From Profundibacterium mesophilum KAUST100406-0324 (GTDB taxonomy: Bacteria > Pseudomonadota > Alphaproteobacteria > Rhodobacterales > Rhodobacteraceae): a stretch of DNA of 64,000 bases. This document shows positions 28,583 through 42,410 of this stretch, one piece after another. Position 1 is the first letter of the stretch; every line of letters begins with the position of its first letter. Below the pieces are notes generated by a model. It made no database searches and was not told the origin of the DNA. It saw only the letters and a list, made by a program, of their open reading frames with translations. Location: assembly GCF_009835145.1 (NCBI RefSeq), contig NZ_APKE01000033.1:81008-145007 (forward strand). The letters are read 5' to 3'. Position numbers and translations under genes: made by a program.

Positions 28583-30676
28583 ATGACACTGCCCGAATAT
28601 CGGATCACCGAATCGGGGACGGCCCTGATCACCTTCGGCCGACCATCGGGCAACGCGCTGAGCGGAGCGCTCGTTTTCGGCATCGCCGCGCAGATCGCGC
28701 GCGCGATCGACGACACTTCCGCGAAGGCGATCGTTCTGACGGGGGCGGGGGCGAACTTCTCGGCCGGTGTCGATCTGGGCGCGATGCAGGACGAGGCGGC
28801 CATGGCCGCGCTCGGAACGCTCGGCGATGCCATCGAGAACAGCCCCAAACCGGTCGTCGCGGCCTTGCGCGGGATGGTCGCGGGCCCGGCCTTCGAGCTT
28901 GCGCTCGCCGCGGCGGGGCGCGTGGCCGAGCCCGAGGCCTCGATGAGCATGCCGCATATCGCCTTCGGTATGATCCCCGGCGCGGGCGGCACGCAGCGTT
29001 TGCCGCGCCTTGTCGGCGCGCAGGCCGCGCTCGACATGATCCTTGGAGGGCGGCCGCGCCGCGCACGGCTTGCGCCCGAAGGGCTTGTCGATCTCCTGTC
29101 GGAGGACCCGGTCGAGGCGGCCGAGCGCCTCGCGCTCCAGATCGTGCAGGCGGATGATGATGACACGCCGACGGGCCGCCGCCGTCACGCCGAACTCGAC
29201 GATCCCGCGGGGTTCGTGAGGGCGGTCAACGCGGCGCGCGCGCGCCCCGCCCATCTGCCGGCGCAGCGCCATGTGATCGATTGCATCGAGGCGGTGCTGC
29301 TGCTTCCCGAAGGGGCGGGGTTCGCGATGGAACGCGCCTATTGGCGTGATTGCCGCGACAGCGATGGCAGCCGGGCGCTGCGCCGTCTCGCGCGGGCCGA
29401 AGCCGCCGCCGGGCGTGTGCCGGAGGTCGCGGGCGGCCCGCCGCCGCGCCTTCCGCGCAAGGTGGGAGTCGTCGGCGGCACGGCGCGCTGCGCCGAGCTG
29501 GCCATCGCCTGCCTGGATGCCGGGATCGAGACGATCCTCGTGGGTGTGGATACCAGCGGGCTCATCGAAGTGGGGGATGCGATCATGGCCCGCTACGACG
29601 GGGCTGTCGCGGCGGGACGGATGTCGCCGGCGACGCGTGACGAGCGGCTGTCCCTGCTGACCCCTTCCGAGGAGTTCGAGGCGCTGGGGGAGGCCGACCT
29701 GGTGATCGAGGAGGCGGCCAACGACCGCATGCTGCGGCGCGAGGTGATCGCGGCGATCGCGCTCTTCGTCCCGCAGCAGACGCTGATCGCGACGGGCTCC
29801 GATCTTTTCGGCCCGGACGAGCTTGCCGAGGTCACCGAGCGGCCCGCGCGCACTCTGGTCTTCAGGATGCACGGGCGGGGCATGCGTCTCGTCGAGCTTG
29901 CGGCGGGGGCGGATGTGCCGGGGGCGGTGAAGGCTTCGGCGTCGCTGCTCGTGCGGCGCCTGGGCAGGCTTCCGCTCTGGTGCGGGCCGGCGCCGGGATT
30001 GTTGGTCGCGCGGCTGCGCGAGGCGGAGCTGGTCGCGCTTGAGGCGATGCTGCTCCGCGGCACCCCGCCAGAGCGCATCGACGCGGCGCTACAGGCCTTT
30101 GGCCGCCGGCAGGGGCCGTGCCGCGCGCTCGATGCCGAAGGGCTGGCGGCGCGCCTGTCGGAGCGTCTCGACCGGCCGCAGGACCGCGAGCGCGCGGCCG
30201 GCTCGCTTCTTGCCGAACTGGTCGAGGCGGGACGGACGGGCGGCAGCGCCGGCGGCTTCTATCCGCCCGAGGGGGCGGCGCCGGTGCCGCTCGAGGATGG
30301 GACGATGCCCGCGCCGGGCGCCTCCGATCCCGCAGCGCTGGCGGTGATCGACGCTCATCGGCGCGCGCGCGGGATCGCCCGCGATCCGCTGTCGCAGGCC
30401 GGAATACGCGCCTTCTGGAACGCGGCGCTCGCCAATGCGGGCGCGCACCTGATCGAGAGCGGCGCCGCTGCCGGGCCAGGCGCGGTCGATGTCGCGGCGG
30501 TGCACGGGCTCGATTATCCCCGCTGGCAGGGCGGCCCGCTTTTCGCGGCCGATCTCGAAGGTCTGCTTCGGGTGCGCAACGTCCTGCGCCAGCAGGGCGG
30601 AAGCGATCCGGCCTTCGTGCCCCACCCGCTTTTCGACACGCTCATCGGCAGCGGCCGGACCTTCGCCGATCTTTGA
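28583..30676 (+). CDS. FadJ/FadB-like fatty acid oxidation protein with degraded active sites
   Basis: A 697-aa protein laid out like the multifunctional alpha subunit of beta-oxidation: enoyl-CoA hydratase domain (about 1-190) then 3-hydroxyacyl-CoA dehydrogenase domain (about 292-690). In the hydratase part one catalytic Glu is kept (Glu105 in GPAFE), but the second is replaced by His125 (MPHIAFGM where PE is normal). The NAD-binding GxGxxG reads GGTARC at 298-303. The dehydrogenase His430 is present, but the following conserved loop is about four residues short. It may be an inactive or altered paralogue. The start ATG at 28583 fits the family; ATG 28571 is possible. Confidence 0.75.
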   Translation: MTLPEYRITESGTALITFGRPSGNALSGALVFGIAAQIARAIDDTSAKAIVLTGAGANFSAGVDLGAMQDEAAMAALGTLGDAIENSPKPVVAALRGMVAGPAFELALAAAGRVAEPEASMSMPHIAFGMIPGAGGTQRLPRLVGAQAALDMILGGRPRRARLAPEGLVDLLSEDPVEAAERLALQIVQADDDDTPTGRRRHAELDDPAGFVRAVNAARARPAHLPAQRHVIDCIEAVLLLPEGAGFAMERAYWRDCRDSDGSRALRRLARAEAAAGRVPEVAGGPPPRLPRKVGVVGGTARCAELAIACLDAGIETILVGVDTSGLIEVGDAIMARYDGAVAAGRMSPATRDERLSLLTPSEEFEALGEADLVIEEAANDRMLRREVIAAIALFVPQQTLIATGSDLFGPDELAEVTERPARTLVFRMHGRGMRLVELAAGADVPGAVKASASLLVRRLGRLPLWCGPAPGLLVARLREAELVALEAMLLRGTPPERIDAALQAFGRRQGPCRALDAEGLAARLSERLDRPQDRERAAGSLLAELVEAGRTGGSAGGFYPPEGAAPVPLEDGTMPAPGASDPAALAVIDAHRRARGIARDPLSQAGIRAFWNAALANAGAHLIESGAAAGPGAVDVAAVHGLDYPRWQGGPLFAADLEGLLRVRNVLRQQGGSDPAFVPHPLFDTLIGSGRTFADL

Positions 30677-30705
30677 GATGCGCCTCGGTGCGAGGGTGCC
30701 GGGGG

Positions 30706-30924
30706 TCAGGGAGCGAGGAAGATCCCGACCACGACCATCGTCAGCCCGAGCATCGACAGCAGCAGGGCGCCGAGATTGAGCGCGACAAGCCCTTGCAGGC
30801 GCTTGCGCATCGCCGCGTCGTCGAGGCCGGAGCGCCGCGCCGCCATGGCGCGCAGGACGCACCAGCCGAGGCCGGCAATGCCGATCAGCGAAATCGCCGC
30901 GCCGATCCAGATCAGGGTTTCCAT
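30706..30924 (-). CDS. Small two-helix membrane protein
   Basis: A 72-aa protein with two hydrophobic helices, at residues about 4-27 (LIWIGAAISLIGIAGLGWCVL) and 47-70 (LVALNLGALLLSMLGLTMVVVGIF), joined by a charged loop (ARRSGLDDAAMRKRL). Similar small membrane proteins are common in Rhodobacterales and have no known role. The frame continues upstream far beyond the ATG at 30924, but without features of a longer protein. Confidence 0.65.
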   Translation of the reverse strand: METLIWIGAAISLIGIAGLGWCVLRAMAARRSGLDDAAMRKRLQGLVALNLGALLLSMLGLTMVVVGIFLAP

Positions 30925-31107
30925 GCGCCGCCCTCCATGCCGCCGGCAAATCGGGGGGTCCGAATGCCGCCGCCGCGACTTATCCGATACAGCCCGGCGG
31001 CGCAACGCCGCCGCGTGCCGGGGCCGCGGCGCAACCGTCTTGCGATGCCGCCCGCCGGGCAGTAGGGGAGGGGTCCGCACCCTGACCAGCGCCCGGAAGG
31101 CCCCGAT

Positions 31108-31371
31108 ATGAGCGATACCTCCGATACCGATTCCAACTACCGCGTCACCGCAGACGAGCTGCGCCAGTTCATCGAGCGCTTCGAGCGGCTCGAGCAGGAG
31201 AAGAAGGACATCGCGGAGGCGCAAAAGGAAGTGATGGCCGAGGCCAAGGGGCGCGGCTACGATACCAAGGTCATGCGCAAGGTCATCGCGCTGCGCAAGC
31301 GCGACAAGGACGACATCGCCGAAGAAGAAGCCGTGCTCGAGATGTACAAGGAAGCGCTCGGGATGCAGTGA
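31108..31371 (+). CDS. gapR: GapR / DUF2312 nucleoid-associated protein
   Basis: An 87-aa DUF2312 protein. In Caulobacter, GapR binds AT-rich, overtwisted DNA as a tetramer and helps topoisomerases during replication. The family body is intact: ADELRQFIERFERLEQEKKDI at about 14-35, the coiled helix with AQKEVMAEAKGRGYD and the basic VMRKVIALRKRDKDD stretch, then the acidic EEEAVLEMYKEALG end. Full length, single gene. The GCN-like coiled coil is visible as regularly spaced hydrophobic residues. Confidence 0.92.
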   Translation: MSDTSDTDSNYRVTADELRQFIERFERLEQEKKDIAEAQKEVMAEAKGRGYDTKVMRKVIALRKRDKDDIAEEEAVLEMYKEALGMQ

Positions 31372-31493
31372 CGGCCGGGTCGGGGGCGCGCCGACGCCCC
31401 CGCCTCCACGCGGATGATGCACCGGCGCCCGGCCGCCGGGCGTCGCGGGCTTCCGGGGGACATCCCTTTCATGGGCGCGGCGCGGGGTCCGGG

Positions 31494-31757
31494 TCAGCTG
31501 GCCGAGACGAACTTGTTGAAACGGCTGGTGCCGCCATCCTCGGTCTTTTCCTGATAGAGGAAATCCAGATCGCTCTCGTCGAAGATCTCGAAGAACTCCT
31601 CCCATTCGATCACCGTCATCCGGTCGTCGGGATCGCGAAAATCGATGCGCAGGATACCGCCCTCCCCGCTGGTCTCGATCTTGGCGGGGCGTCCGTCGCG
31701 CTCCTCCGCCCATGCCCGGATCGTCTCGTGGTCGCGGGTGCTCTGCGTCTCGCTCAT
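31494..31757 (-). CDS. Conserved small hypothetical protein (RAWAEERDGRPAKI family)
   Basis: An 87-aa acidic soluble protein. The segments IRAWAEERDGRPAKI, GILRIDFRDPDD and WEEFFEIFDESDLDFLYQEKT belong to a small bacterial family that databases often mislabel 1,4-alpha-glucan branching enzyme; nothing in it resembles that enzyme. The ATG at 31757 is preceded by AAGGAGACAGTCC, a good ribosome binding site. No function known. Confidence 0.75.
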   Translation of the reverse strand: MSETQSTRDHETIRAWAEERDGRPAKIETSGEGGILRIDFRDPDDRMTVIEWEEFFEIFDESDLDFLYQEKTEDGGTSRFNKFVSAS

Positions 31758-31978
31758 GGACTGTCTCCTTCGCTGTCCCGATCGCTCTGGAGGGCAACCG
31801 GCGCGAGGGCCTGGCGGTTCCGGGCGGGGAGGGCTGCGTGGTGGCGCGACTTTTCGGCACGCGTGACCGGTTGGAAGCGTTCCGGGCGCGTCCGTGCTCT
31901 TCCGTGCGCGGAACGAACAGGCTAGGTAGGAGCCTGATGACGTGATACCCACGTCCGTGCCGACGACCGAGGTCACCC

Positions 31979-34849
31979 ATGGGTTTCGATATCGAGGCGG
32001 TTTTCGCCGCAGCACCTTCACCCTTCGTCCTGCTCGACGCGCAGCTCGTGATCACGTGGGCGAATGACGAATATTGCCGTGTCGTGCACCGTGCGCGCGA
32101 AGAGTTCGTCGGTCGTAACATCTTCGATGTCTTCCCCGCCGAGGAGGGAAGCTTGTCCCACCAGATGCTCAGTGCTTCGTTCCGCCGCGTGCTCGAGAGC
32201 GGGTTGAGCGACCATCTGCCGTTGATCCCCTACGCGATTCAGCTCGACGGCAAGATGACGGAGCGGTTCTGGAGTGCGACGCACACGCCCATCCCGGCCG
32301 CCGATAACAGCGTGGCCTACATCCTGCAGCATACCTCGGATGTGACCGATATCCATCGTGGCCTCGCCGCGAACGAGGCCAAACAAAATTTCGATCATGC
32401 CGAGATGCTGCGCCGCGCCGAGGAAGTCTCACGGCGCAATCTCGAGCTCGACGCCGCAACCGAATTTTTCCAGGCGGTCTTCAACCAGGCGCCCAGCATC
32501 ATTTCCATCACCACCGGGCCGGATCACCGGATCAGCATGGCGAACGAGGCCTACAGGACGGCCGCCGGGAACCGCTCGCTGATCGGCCTGTCTGTGCGCG
32601 AGGCGTTTCCCGATCTGGAAGGGCAGGGCTATTTCGAACTGCTCGACAAGGTCTACGAGACCGGCATTCCGGAGGTCCGCCGGCGCAATCCCATCGATCT
32701 GGTGCAGCCCGGCGGCGGCGAGATCGAGCGGCTCTATGTTGATTTCGTCTATCAACCCCTTCTCGACGAGGCCGGCGAGACGATCGGCATCTTTGTCCAG
32801 GGCCATGAGGTGACCGAGCAGGTCCTCTCGCAAATGCGGCTTCAAGAGGCCGAGGAGCGGTTCCGCGGCATGGCGCAGACGATGCCCGCCCATGTCTGGA
32901 CCGCGACGGCCGACGGGGTGATCGATTGGGTCAGCGACCAGATGACCGAGTATGGCGGCCTGGGCGGAGAATCCTATGCCGGTGCCGTGCGCAGCATCAT
33001 GCATCCCGACGATATCGGCCGCATCACCTCGATCTGGAGCCGCGTGATCGACGATGGGAGCGCCTATGAGGCCGAGTTCCGCCTGCGCCGCAGGGACGGT
33101 GTCTATCGGTGGTTCATGGCCCGGGCCACGCCGATCCGCGACGAGACCGGCTCGATCACCCGCTGGATCGGGACGAATATCGACATTGAGGACCGGCAGG
33201 TCGCCAAGTCCGCGCTGGCCGATCTCAACGCGACGCTCGAGGCGCGTGTCGAGCAGCGCAACCAAGAGCTCGAGGAGGTGCACGCGACCCTGCGCCAGGG
33301 ACAGAAGATGGAGGCGATCGGCAATCTTGCCGGCGGCATCGCGCATGATTTCAACAACCTGCTGCAATCGATCACCGGCAGCCTGCAACTGGCAGGTCGC
33401 CACATGGCGCAGGAGAGCCCCGAATACCGCCGCATCGCGCTCGCGCTGAGCGCCGTGGACCGGGGCGCGAAGCTTGCCTCACAGCTTCTTTCCTTCGGCA
33501 GGCGCCAGCCGCTCGAGCCGCGGGCCGTGCATACCGGCAGCCTGATCGGCGATATTGTCGCGATCTTGAGCAGCGCGGTGGGCGAGGGGGTCGATATCCG
33601 GACCACTGTCGCGCCGGACCTGTGGAACATCCATGCCGATCCGACCAATGTCGAGAATGCGCTGCTCAATCTCGCGATGAACGCGCGCGATGCGATGAAC
33701 GGTCACGGCACGCTGACCATCGACCTGTCGAACGCGGTGATCGAACGCGGCGGATCGGCAGGCGGCGTCGACCTGGCGCCGGGCGAGTATGTCCGCATCG
33801 CCGTTACCGACACCGGGACCGGGATGACATCCGACGTGCTCGAGCAGGTCTTCGAGCCCTTCTTCACGACAAAGGCCGCTGGCCGAGGGACCGGTCTCGG
33901 CCTCGCGATGGTCTACGGCTTCGTCAAGCAGTCGAATGGGCATGTGACGATCGAGAGCAAGCCCGGCAGCGGCACGACGGTCATCCTCTTCCTGCCGCGC
34001 ACCTCGGCCGAGACGCATACCCAGTCGCGCAGCCCGGAGGCTCCCGTCGTCGGGGGGAGCGAGACGATCCTGCTGGTCGAGGACGACGAGGCGGTTCGCA
34101 GCACGACGGGCGAGCTCCTGACCGAACTGGGTTACGCGGTAACCGAGGCGCAGAATGCCGATGCCGCGATGGCACTCATGGAGCAGGGCCTGCGCATCGA
34201 TCTTCTGCTGACCGACGCGGTGATGCCCGGCCGGCTCAGCAGCCGTGAGATGGCCGAGGCGGCGCGCCGCCTGATGCCGGAGCTCGCCGTGCTCTTCTCC
34301 TCGGGATATGCCTGCGATGTGATCGTGCATGACGGGCGTCTCGACGAGGGGGTGAACCTGCTGCCCAAACCCTATGACCGCGACACGCTGGCGCGCCGTG
34401 TGCGCGACGTGATCGAGGAGACGCGGCAGGCGCGGGAGACGCCGCAGGAGACAGGCGCCGCCCCGCAATCGGTCAACGGTCTCAGGATGCTCCTTTGCGA
34501 GGATGACGCGCTGATCCGCATGGATCTCGAGGACATGCTCGGCGCGGCCGGCATCGAGGTGCTGTCGGCGGGGAGCGGGAGCGAGGCGGTGAGTATCCTG
34601 AAAGGGCGGAGCGTCGATCTGCTGATGACCGATATCGGGCTTCCCGACATGACCGGCATCGATCTTGCGGGCGTCGCGCTGGCGACGAGCCCCGACCTTC
34701 CGGTGCTCTTCGCGACGGGGCATCAATCGGTCCCGGAGGCGGCAGGGATGGCGCGCGCGCGCGTGATCACCAAGCCGTTCGACGACCGGATGCTGATCGA
34801 GGCGATCGAGCGCCTGCTCGACATTCCGCAGCCGAGCGCCATGAACTGA
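31979..34849 (+). CDS. Hybrid sensor histidine kinase, three PAS domains and two receivers
   Basis: A 956-aa soluble signalling protein with no membrane helix. In order: PAS domains at about 5-125, 155-280 and 295-410 (the third of the PAC type with [20 protein letters not shown]), a coiled coil, a HisKA box with His456 in GGIAHDFNN, an ATPase domain ([28 protein letters not shown]), a first receiver with Asp746 (LLTDAVMPG) and a second with Asp885 (LMTDIGLPD). There is no output domain, so signal must pass to another protein. No partner gene is adjacent. Signals of the PAS domains are unknown. Confidence 0.9.
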   Translation: MGFDIEAVFAAAPSPFVLLDAQLVITWANDEYCRVVHRAREEFVGRNIFDVFPAEEGSLSHQMLSASFRRVLESGLSDHLPLIPYAIQLDGKMTERFWSATHTPIPAADNSVAYILQHTSDVTDIHRGLAANEAKQNFDHAEMLRRAEEVSRRNLELDAATEFFQAVFNQAPSIISITTGPDHRISMANEAYRTAAGNRSLIGLSVREAFPDLEGQGYFELLDKVYETGIPEVRRRNPIDLVQPGGGEIERLYVDFVYQPLLDEAGETIGIFVQGHEVTEQVLSQMRLQEAEERFRGMAQTMPAHVWTATADGVIDWVSDQMTEYGGLGGESYAGAVRSIMHPDDIGRITSIWSRVIDDGSAYEAEFRLRRRDGVYRWFMARATPIRDETGSITRWIGTNIDIEDRQVAKSALADLNATLEARVEQRNQELEEVHATLRQGQKMEAIGNLAGGIAHDFNNLLQSITGSLQLAGRHMAQESPEYRRIALALSAVDRGAKLASQLLSFGRRQPLEPRAVHTGSLIGDIVAILSSAVGEGVDIRTTVAPDLWNIHADPTNVENALLNLAMNARDAMNGHGTLTIDLSNAVIERGGSAGGVDLAPGEYVRIAVTDTGTGMTSDVLEQVFEPFFTTKAAGRGTGLGLAMVYGFVKQSNGHVTIESKPGSGTTVILFLPRTSAETHTQSRSPEAPVVGGSETILLVEDDEAVRSTTGELLTELGYAVTEAQNADAAMALMEQGLRIDLLLTDAVMPGRLSSREMAEAARRLMPELAVLFSSGYACDVIVHDGRLDEGVNLLPKPYDRDTLARRVRDVIEETRQARETPQETGAAPQSVNGLRMLLCEDDALIRMDLEDMLGAAGIEVLSAGSGSEAVSILKGRSVDLLMTDIGLPDMTGIDLAGVALATSPDLPVLFATGHQSVPEAAGMARARVITKPFDDRMLIEAIERLLDIPQPSAMN

Positions 34850-35016
34850 GACCCCGCGCGCGTCCGGACGGAACGATTACTCGCGCGCGGGCGTCATCCC
34901 ACGCGTGACCGGCGGAGGCGGGTCCAAGAGCGTCCGGCCGGGCAGGCAAGCTCTGCGCGATCTGCAAGCGTAACGCTTCGTTAACCGCAACCGCGCAAAC
35001 TTTCCTCCCATTATAC

Positions 35017-35045
35017 TTGCAATGTTCTCGTTTCGGTCACATATT
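35017..35045 (+). promoter_or_regulatory. recA promoter
   Basis: TTGCAA (35017-35022) and CATATT (35040-35045) are separated by 17 bases, 76 bases before recA. The LexA box lies just downstream, where it would cover the start of transcription. Confidence 0.5.
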
Positions 35046-35055
35046 CCGGTGACCA

Positions 35056-35070
35056 GAACAGGACATGAAC
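35056..35070. promoter_or_regulatory. LexA (SOS) box before recA
   Basis: GAACAGGACATGAAC is an exact copy of the alphaproteobacterial LexA site GAAC-N7-GAAC (GTTC-N7-GTTC on the other strand), 51-65 bases before the recA start. An imperfect GTTC-N7-GGTC lies upstream at 35025-35039. It implies SOS control of recA. Confidence 0.88.
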
Positions 35071-35120
35071 AAACACGCCCATTGCTGTGAGGATGAGGGT
35101 GTGGAATAAGGACGAAACGC

Positions 35121-36194
35121 ATGGGTACGGCAAGCATTCTCGACATGGCAGACAAGCGCAACACCGACAAGCAGAAGGCGCTGGACTCAGCGCTGGCCCA
35201 GATCGAACGCCAGTTCGGCAAGGGCTCGATCATGAAGCTGGGCGGTGAGAATCAGATGCCCGACATCGAGGCGACCTCGACCGGCTCGCTCGGTCTCGAT
35301 ATCGCGCTCGGGATCGGTGGTCTGCCCAAGGGCCGGATCATCGAGGTCTACGGACCCGAAAGCTCCGGCAAGACGACCCTGACGCTTCACGTCGTGGCCG
35401 AGGAGCAGAAGAAGGGCGGCGTCTGCGCCTTCGTCGATGCAGAGCATGCGCTCGATCCGCAATATGCCAAGAAGCTCGGCGTCAATCTCGACGAGCTCCT
35501 GATTTCGCAGCCCGATACCGGTGAGCAGGCTCTCGAGATCACCGACACGCTGGTGCGCTCCGGCGCCGTCAGCCTCGTCGTGGTCGACAGCGTCGCGGCC
35601 CTGACGCCCAAATCCGAGCTCGAGGGCGACATGGGCGACAGCAGCGTCGGCGTCCATGCCCGCCTCATGAGCCAGGCGATGCGCAAGCTGACGGGCTCGA
35701 TCAGCCGCTCCAGGTGCATGGTCATCTTCATCAACCAGATCAGGATGAAGATCGGCGTCATGTTCGGCTCGCCCGAGACAACGACGGGGGGCAACGCACT
35801 GAAATTCTACTCCTCCGTCAGGCTGGACATCCGCCGTATCGGCGCGATCAAGGATCGCGACGAGGTCGTCGGCAACCAGACCCGCGTCAAGGTCGTCAAG
35901 AACAAGGTCGCCCCGCCGTTCAAGCAGGTCGAGTTCGACATCATGTATGGCGAGGGCATCTCCAAGACCGGCGAGCTTCTCGATCTGGGGGTGAAGGCCG
36001 GGGTGGTCGAAAAGTCGGGCTCCTGGTTCTCCTATGGCGACGAGCGCGTGGGGCAGGGCCGTGAGAACGCGAAGACCTTCCTGAAGGAAAACCGGTCCAT
36101 CGCGCTCGAGATCGAGGACAAGATCAGGGCGGCGCACGGGCTGGAATTCGAGGCTGCGTCAGAAGATGACGACACGGCGCTGCTCGACGACTGA
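35121..36194 (+). CDS. recA: Recombinase RecA
   Basis: Forms filaments on single-stranded DNA, catalyses strand exchange and stimulates LexA self-cleavage. The 357-aa protein has Walker [10 protein letters not shown] at residues 78-86, Walker [11 protein letters not shown], the L1/L2 DNA-binding loops ([15 protein letters not shown] and [15 protein letters not shown]), and the acidic C-terminus [11 protein letters not shown]. The ATG at 35121 is kept; an internal ATG at 35145 would remove eight residues. A LexA box and promoter precede it and a strong terminator follows. Confidence 0.98.
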   Translation: MGTASILDMADKRNTDKQKALDSALAQIERQFGKGSIMKLGGENQMPDIEATSTGSLGLDIALGIGGLPKGRIIEVYGPESSGKTTLTLHVVAEEQKKGGVCAFVDAEHALDPQYAKKLGVNLDELLISQPDTGEQALEITDTLVRSGAVSLVVVDSVAALTPKSELEGDMGDSSVGVHARLMSQAMRKLTGSISRSRCMVIFINQIRMKIGVMFGSPETTTGGNALKFYSSVRLDIRRIGAIKDRDEVVGNQTRVKVVKNKVAPPFKQVEFDIMYGEGISKTGELLDLGVKAGVVEKSGSWFSYGDERVGQGRENAKTFLKENRSIALEIEDKIRAAHGLEFEAASEDDDTALLDD

Positions 36195-36221
36195 CGGCGC
36201 TCCGATTTTCGACAGTGAACG

Positions 36222-36250
36222 AAGGCCCGGCCGGCGCGCCGGGCCTTTTC
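36222..36250 (+). terminator. Terminator after recA
   Basis: AAGGCCCGGC-CGGCGC-GCCGGGCCTT is a perfect 10-bp stem with a 6-base loop followed by TTC, 27 bases after the recA stop. Confidence 0.85.
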
Positions 36251-36442
36251 GCGTCCGGCGCATGCCATGATCGCGGGCTCCCGGCGCGGGCCCCCGGCCC
36301 GATGATCGCGGGTCCTTCGAGCGCCGAAGGACGACGCAAAGGCGCGCGCTTCGCGGCCATGCCCCGCGGCGCGGTGGACAGCCCTTCTCGGCGCGGATAA
36401 ACCCAACCGAATGCGAATGCCCAGCAAGGATCCCGCCGCGCC

Positions 36443-39105
<2,663 letters not shown>

Positions 39106-39106
<1 letters not shown>

Positions 39107-39396
39107 TGACCGCTCTGTGGATTGCCCATGTGCATGTGACCGACGAAGAGGCCTATGGCCGCTATGCCGCTCTTGCGACCCATGCGATCGCCGATCACGG
39201 GGGTACGTTCCTCGCGCGGGGCGGCCGCCACGTGCAGCTCGAGGGAAACGATCGCAAGCGCAACGTCGTCGCGCGGTTCGATTCGGTGGAACGGGCGGTG
39301 GAATGCTACCAATCCGCCGCCTATCAGGAGGCGCTCTCCCATGCCCGCGACGCCGCCGAGCGTGACCTAGTGATCGTCGAGGAGGTCGCGCCCTGA
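39106..39396 (+). CDS. DUF1330 domain protein
   Basis: A 96-aa ferredoxin-like-fold (dimeric alpha/beta barrel) protein of the DUF1330 family, function unknown. Typical segments are AYGRYAALATHAIADHGGTFLARGG and the central NVVARFDSVERAVECYQSAAYQEAL. It starts within the alaS stop codon and its own stop overlaps the apparent CTG start of the MOSC gene, making a tight alaS-DUF1330-MOSC unit. The conserved short spacing is why it is listed with high confidence despite its length. Confidence 0.88.
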
Positions 39397-39860
39397 AGAC
39401 CCTTGCGGAGCTCACGCGAACCCATTCCGGGGCGGGCGCGCTGAGCTGGATCGGCAGGCGGGCGCAGCGGCTCGCCCCGCCCGAGGCGGTGCCTGATGTG
39501 ATGCTTCTGGAAGATGGTCTGGAAGGCGATCACGCGCGGCCCGGCAAGAGGGCGGTGACGCTGATCCAGGAAGAGCATCTCGCGGTGATCGGCGCGTTTG
39601 TCGGCACGGGTGTGATCGCGCCGCAGCGTCTGCGCCGGAACCTCGTGATCCGCGGTATCAACCTGAATGCCCTGCGCGGCCAGCAGGTCGCCATCGGCGA
39701 CGCGGTGGTGGAGATCACCATTCCCTGCGCCCCCTGCAGCCGTATGGAGCGCGAGTTGGGCACCGGCGGATATAATGCCCTGCGCGGGCATGGGGGCTGG
39801 TGCGCGGCGGTGATCACCCCCGGCAGGATCACCATCGGGGATGCGGTGCGCCCCGCCTGA
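39393..39860 (+). CDS. MOSC domain protein, apparent CTG start
   Basis: A 155-aa MOSC-fold protein (molybdenum cofactor sulfurase C-terminal domain), a family handling sulfur or Mo cofactor. The conserved Cys is in IPCAPCSRME and the fold marks GDHARPGKRAVTLIQEEHL and RRNLVIRGINL are present. The family N-terminus KTLAELTRTHSGAGALSWIG lies before any ATG, GTG or TTG; the only codon with a suitable position is CTG at 39393, preceded by GGAGG at eight bases and overlapping the DUF1330 stop (CTGA). A GTG at 39489 would cut off 32 conserved residues. The start is therefore inferred. Confidence 0.75.
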   Translation: MKTLAELTRTHSGAGALSWIGRRAQRLAPPEAVPDVMLLEDGLEGDHARPGKRAVTLIQEEHLAVIGAFVGTGVIAPQRLRRNLVIRGINLNALRGQQVAIGDAVVEITIPCAPCSRMERELGTGGYNALRGHGGWCAAVITPGRITIGDAVRPA

Positions 39861-39926
39861 GCGGCGGCGCGCGTGACACCCGCCGCTGCGGCGCCCTCGG
39901 GCCCAGGGGGCGCCGAGAATGCATGT

Positions 39927-39947
39927 CCGGCCCCGCGCCGGGGCCGG
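39927..39947. terminator. Bidirectional terminator between MOSC gene and typA
   Basis: CCGGCCCCG-CGC-CGGGGCCGG, a perfect 9-bp stem with a 3-base loop, lies in the 97-base gap between the convergent MOSC and typA genes. On the + strand it is followed by AGTTTCGCG. It likely serves both. Confidence 0.6.
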
Positions 39948-39957
39948 AGTTTCGCGA

Positions 39958-41778
<1,821 letters not shown>

Positions 41779-41864
41779 GGGGTCAGCCTTTTTCGGGGGT
41801 TGCGCGGCGCATACCCCGGCTGGGCCGGATATGGAAGGGTAAAGCTGCCGCAGGGCCCGCGGCA

Positions 41865-42410
41865 TCAGGGAAAGGGCACCGCCTGGCTGGCGCAGGCACG
41901 GCGCCGGATGCCCGTCTGTGCGACGCCGGCGGGCCAGCGAGCGCGAAGCAGCCGTGACTTGGGGTAGCGCTGGATGACGATGCTGGCGCGCTGGTTGCCG
42001 CTGAGCACGTGGTAGCTATCCTCGTCCTCGGCCCAGTAGAAGCCGACATGGCCCAGTGGCGAGCGCGGATGCACGTGCCAGAAGAGCATCACGGCCCCCA
42101 GCTGCGGCTCGGCGGCCTCCCCCCAATGGGTCCAGGGGCGCGCGCGGATGTAGAGGCGCGGCAGGACAATTTCCGGCAGCGCGCTGCGCAGGCAATGGCC
42201 GACGAAGAAGCCGCACCATGGCAGTCCGAGCAGCGTGGCACGGCTTCCGATCATGTGCAGAAGGCGCAGCATGCCGCGCCCGTCCGCCCGCAGCGGATCA
42301 TCACGGGTGCGCAAAAGGCGCAAGGCCTCGATCATCCAGGGCGCGCCCTCGTCGGGCAGCTCGGAAATCGAGGGCATGATCGCCGGGGCGGCGCCGTCAG
42401 GATGCATCAT
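41865..42410 (-). CDS. TIGR02594 family protein (NlpC/P60-like cell wall hydrolase)
   Basis: A 181-aa protein of the TIGR02594 group, related to NlpC/P60 and CHAP peptidases that cut peptide cross-links of murein or act as phage-type lysins. The segment GLPWCGFFVGHCLR (near residue 68) contains the probable catalytic Cys and its flanking aromatic residues; HVGFYWAEDEDSYHVLSGNQ supplies the conserved His. Here Ala after WC is Gly, a small deviation. No signal peptide is seen. The ATG at 42410 has AGGAGG six bases upstream. It overlaps mscS by 14 bases. Confidence 0.8.
   Translation of the reverse strand: MMHPDGAAPAIMPSISELPDEGAPWMIEALRLLRTRDDPLRADGRGMLRLLHMIGSRATLLGLPWCGFFVGHCLRSALPEIVLPRLYIRARPWTHWGEAAEPQLGAVMLFWHVHPRSPLGHVGFYWAEDEDSYHVLSGNQRASIVIQRYPKSRLLRARWPAGVAQTGIRRRACASQAVPFP

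Noticed and set aside
28583..30676. The FadJ-like gene as a pseudogene.
   Set aside because: The frame is intact over 697 codons with normal codon use; only the motifs differ. It is reported as a divergent gene rather than a broken one.
31368..31925. A plus-strand open frame of 185 codons between gapR and the hybrid kinase.
   Set aside because: It runs antisense to a conserved small gene with a good ribosome binding site, and has no recognisable product.
34966..34978. AAGCG-TAA-CGCTT hairpin before recA as terminator of the hybrid kinase.
   Set aside because: The stem is only 5 bp with no T run and the distance to the kinase stop is over 100 bases; too weak to call.
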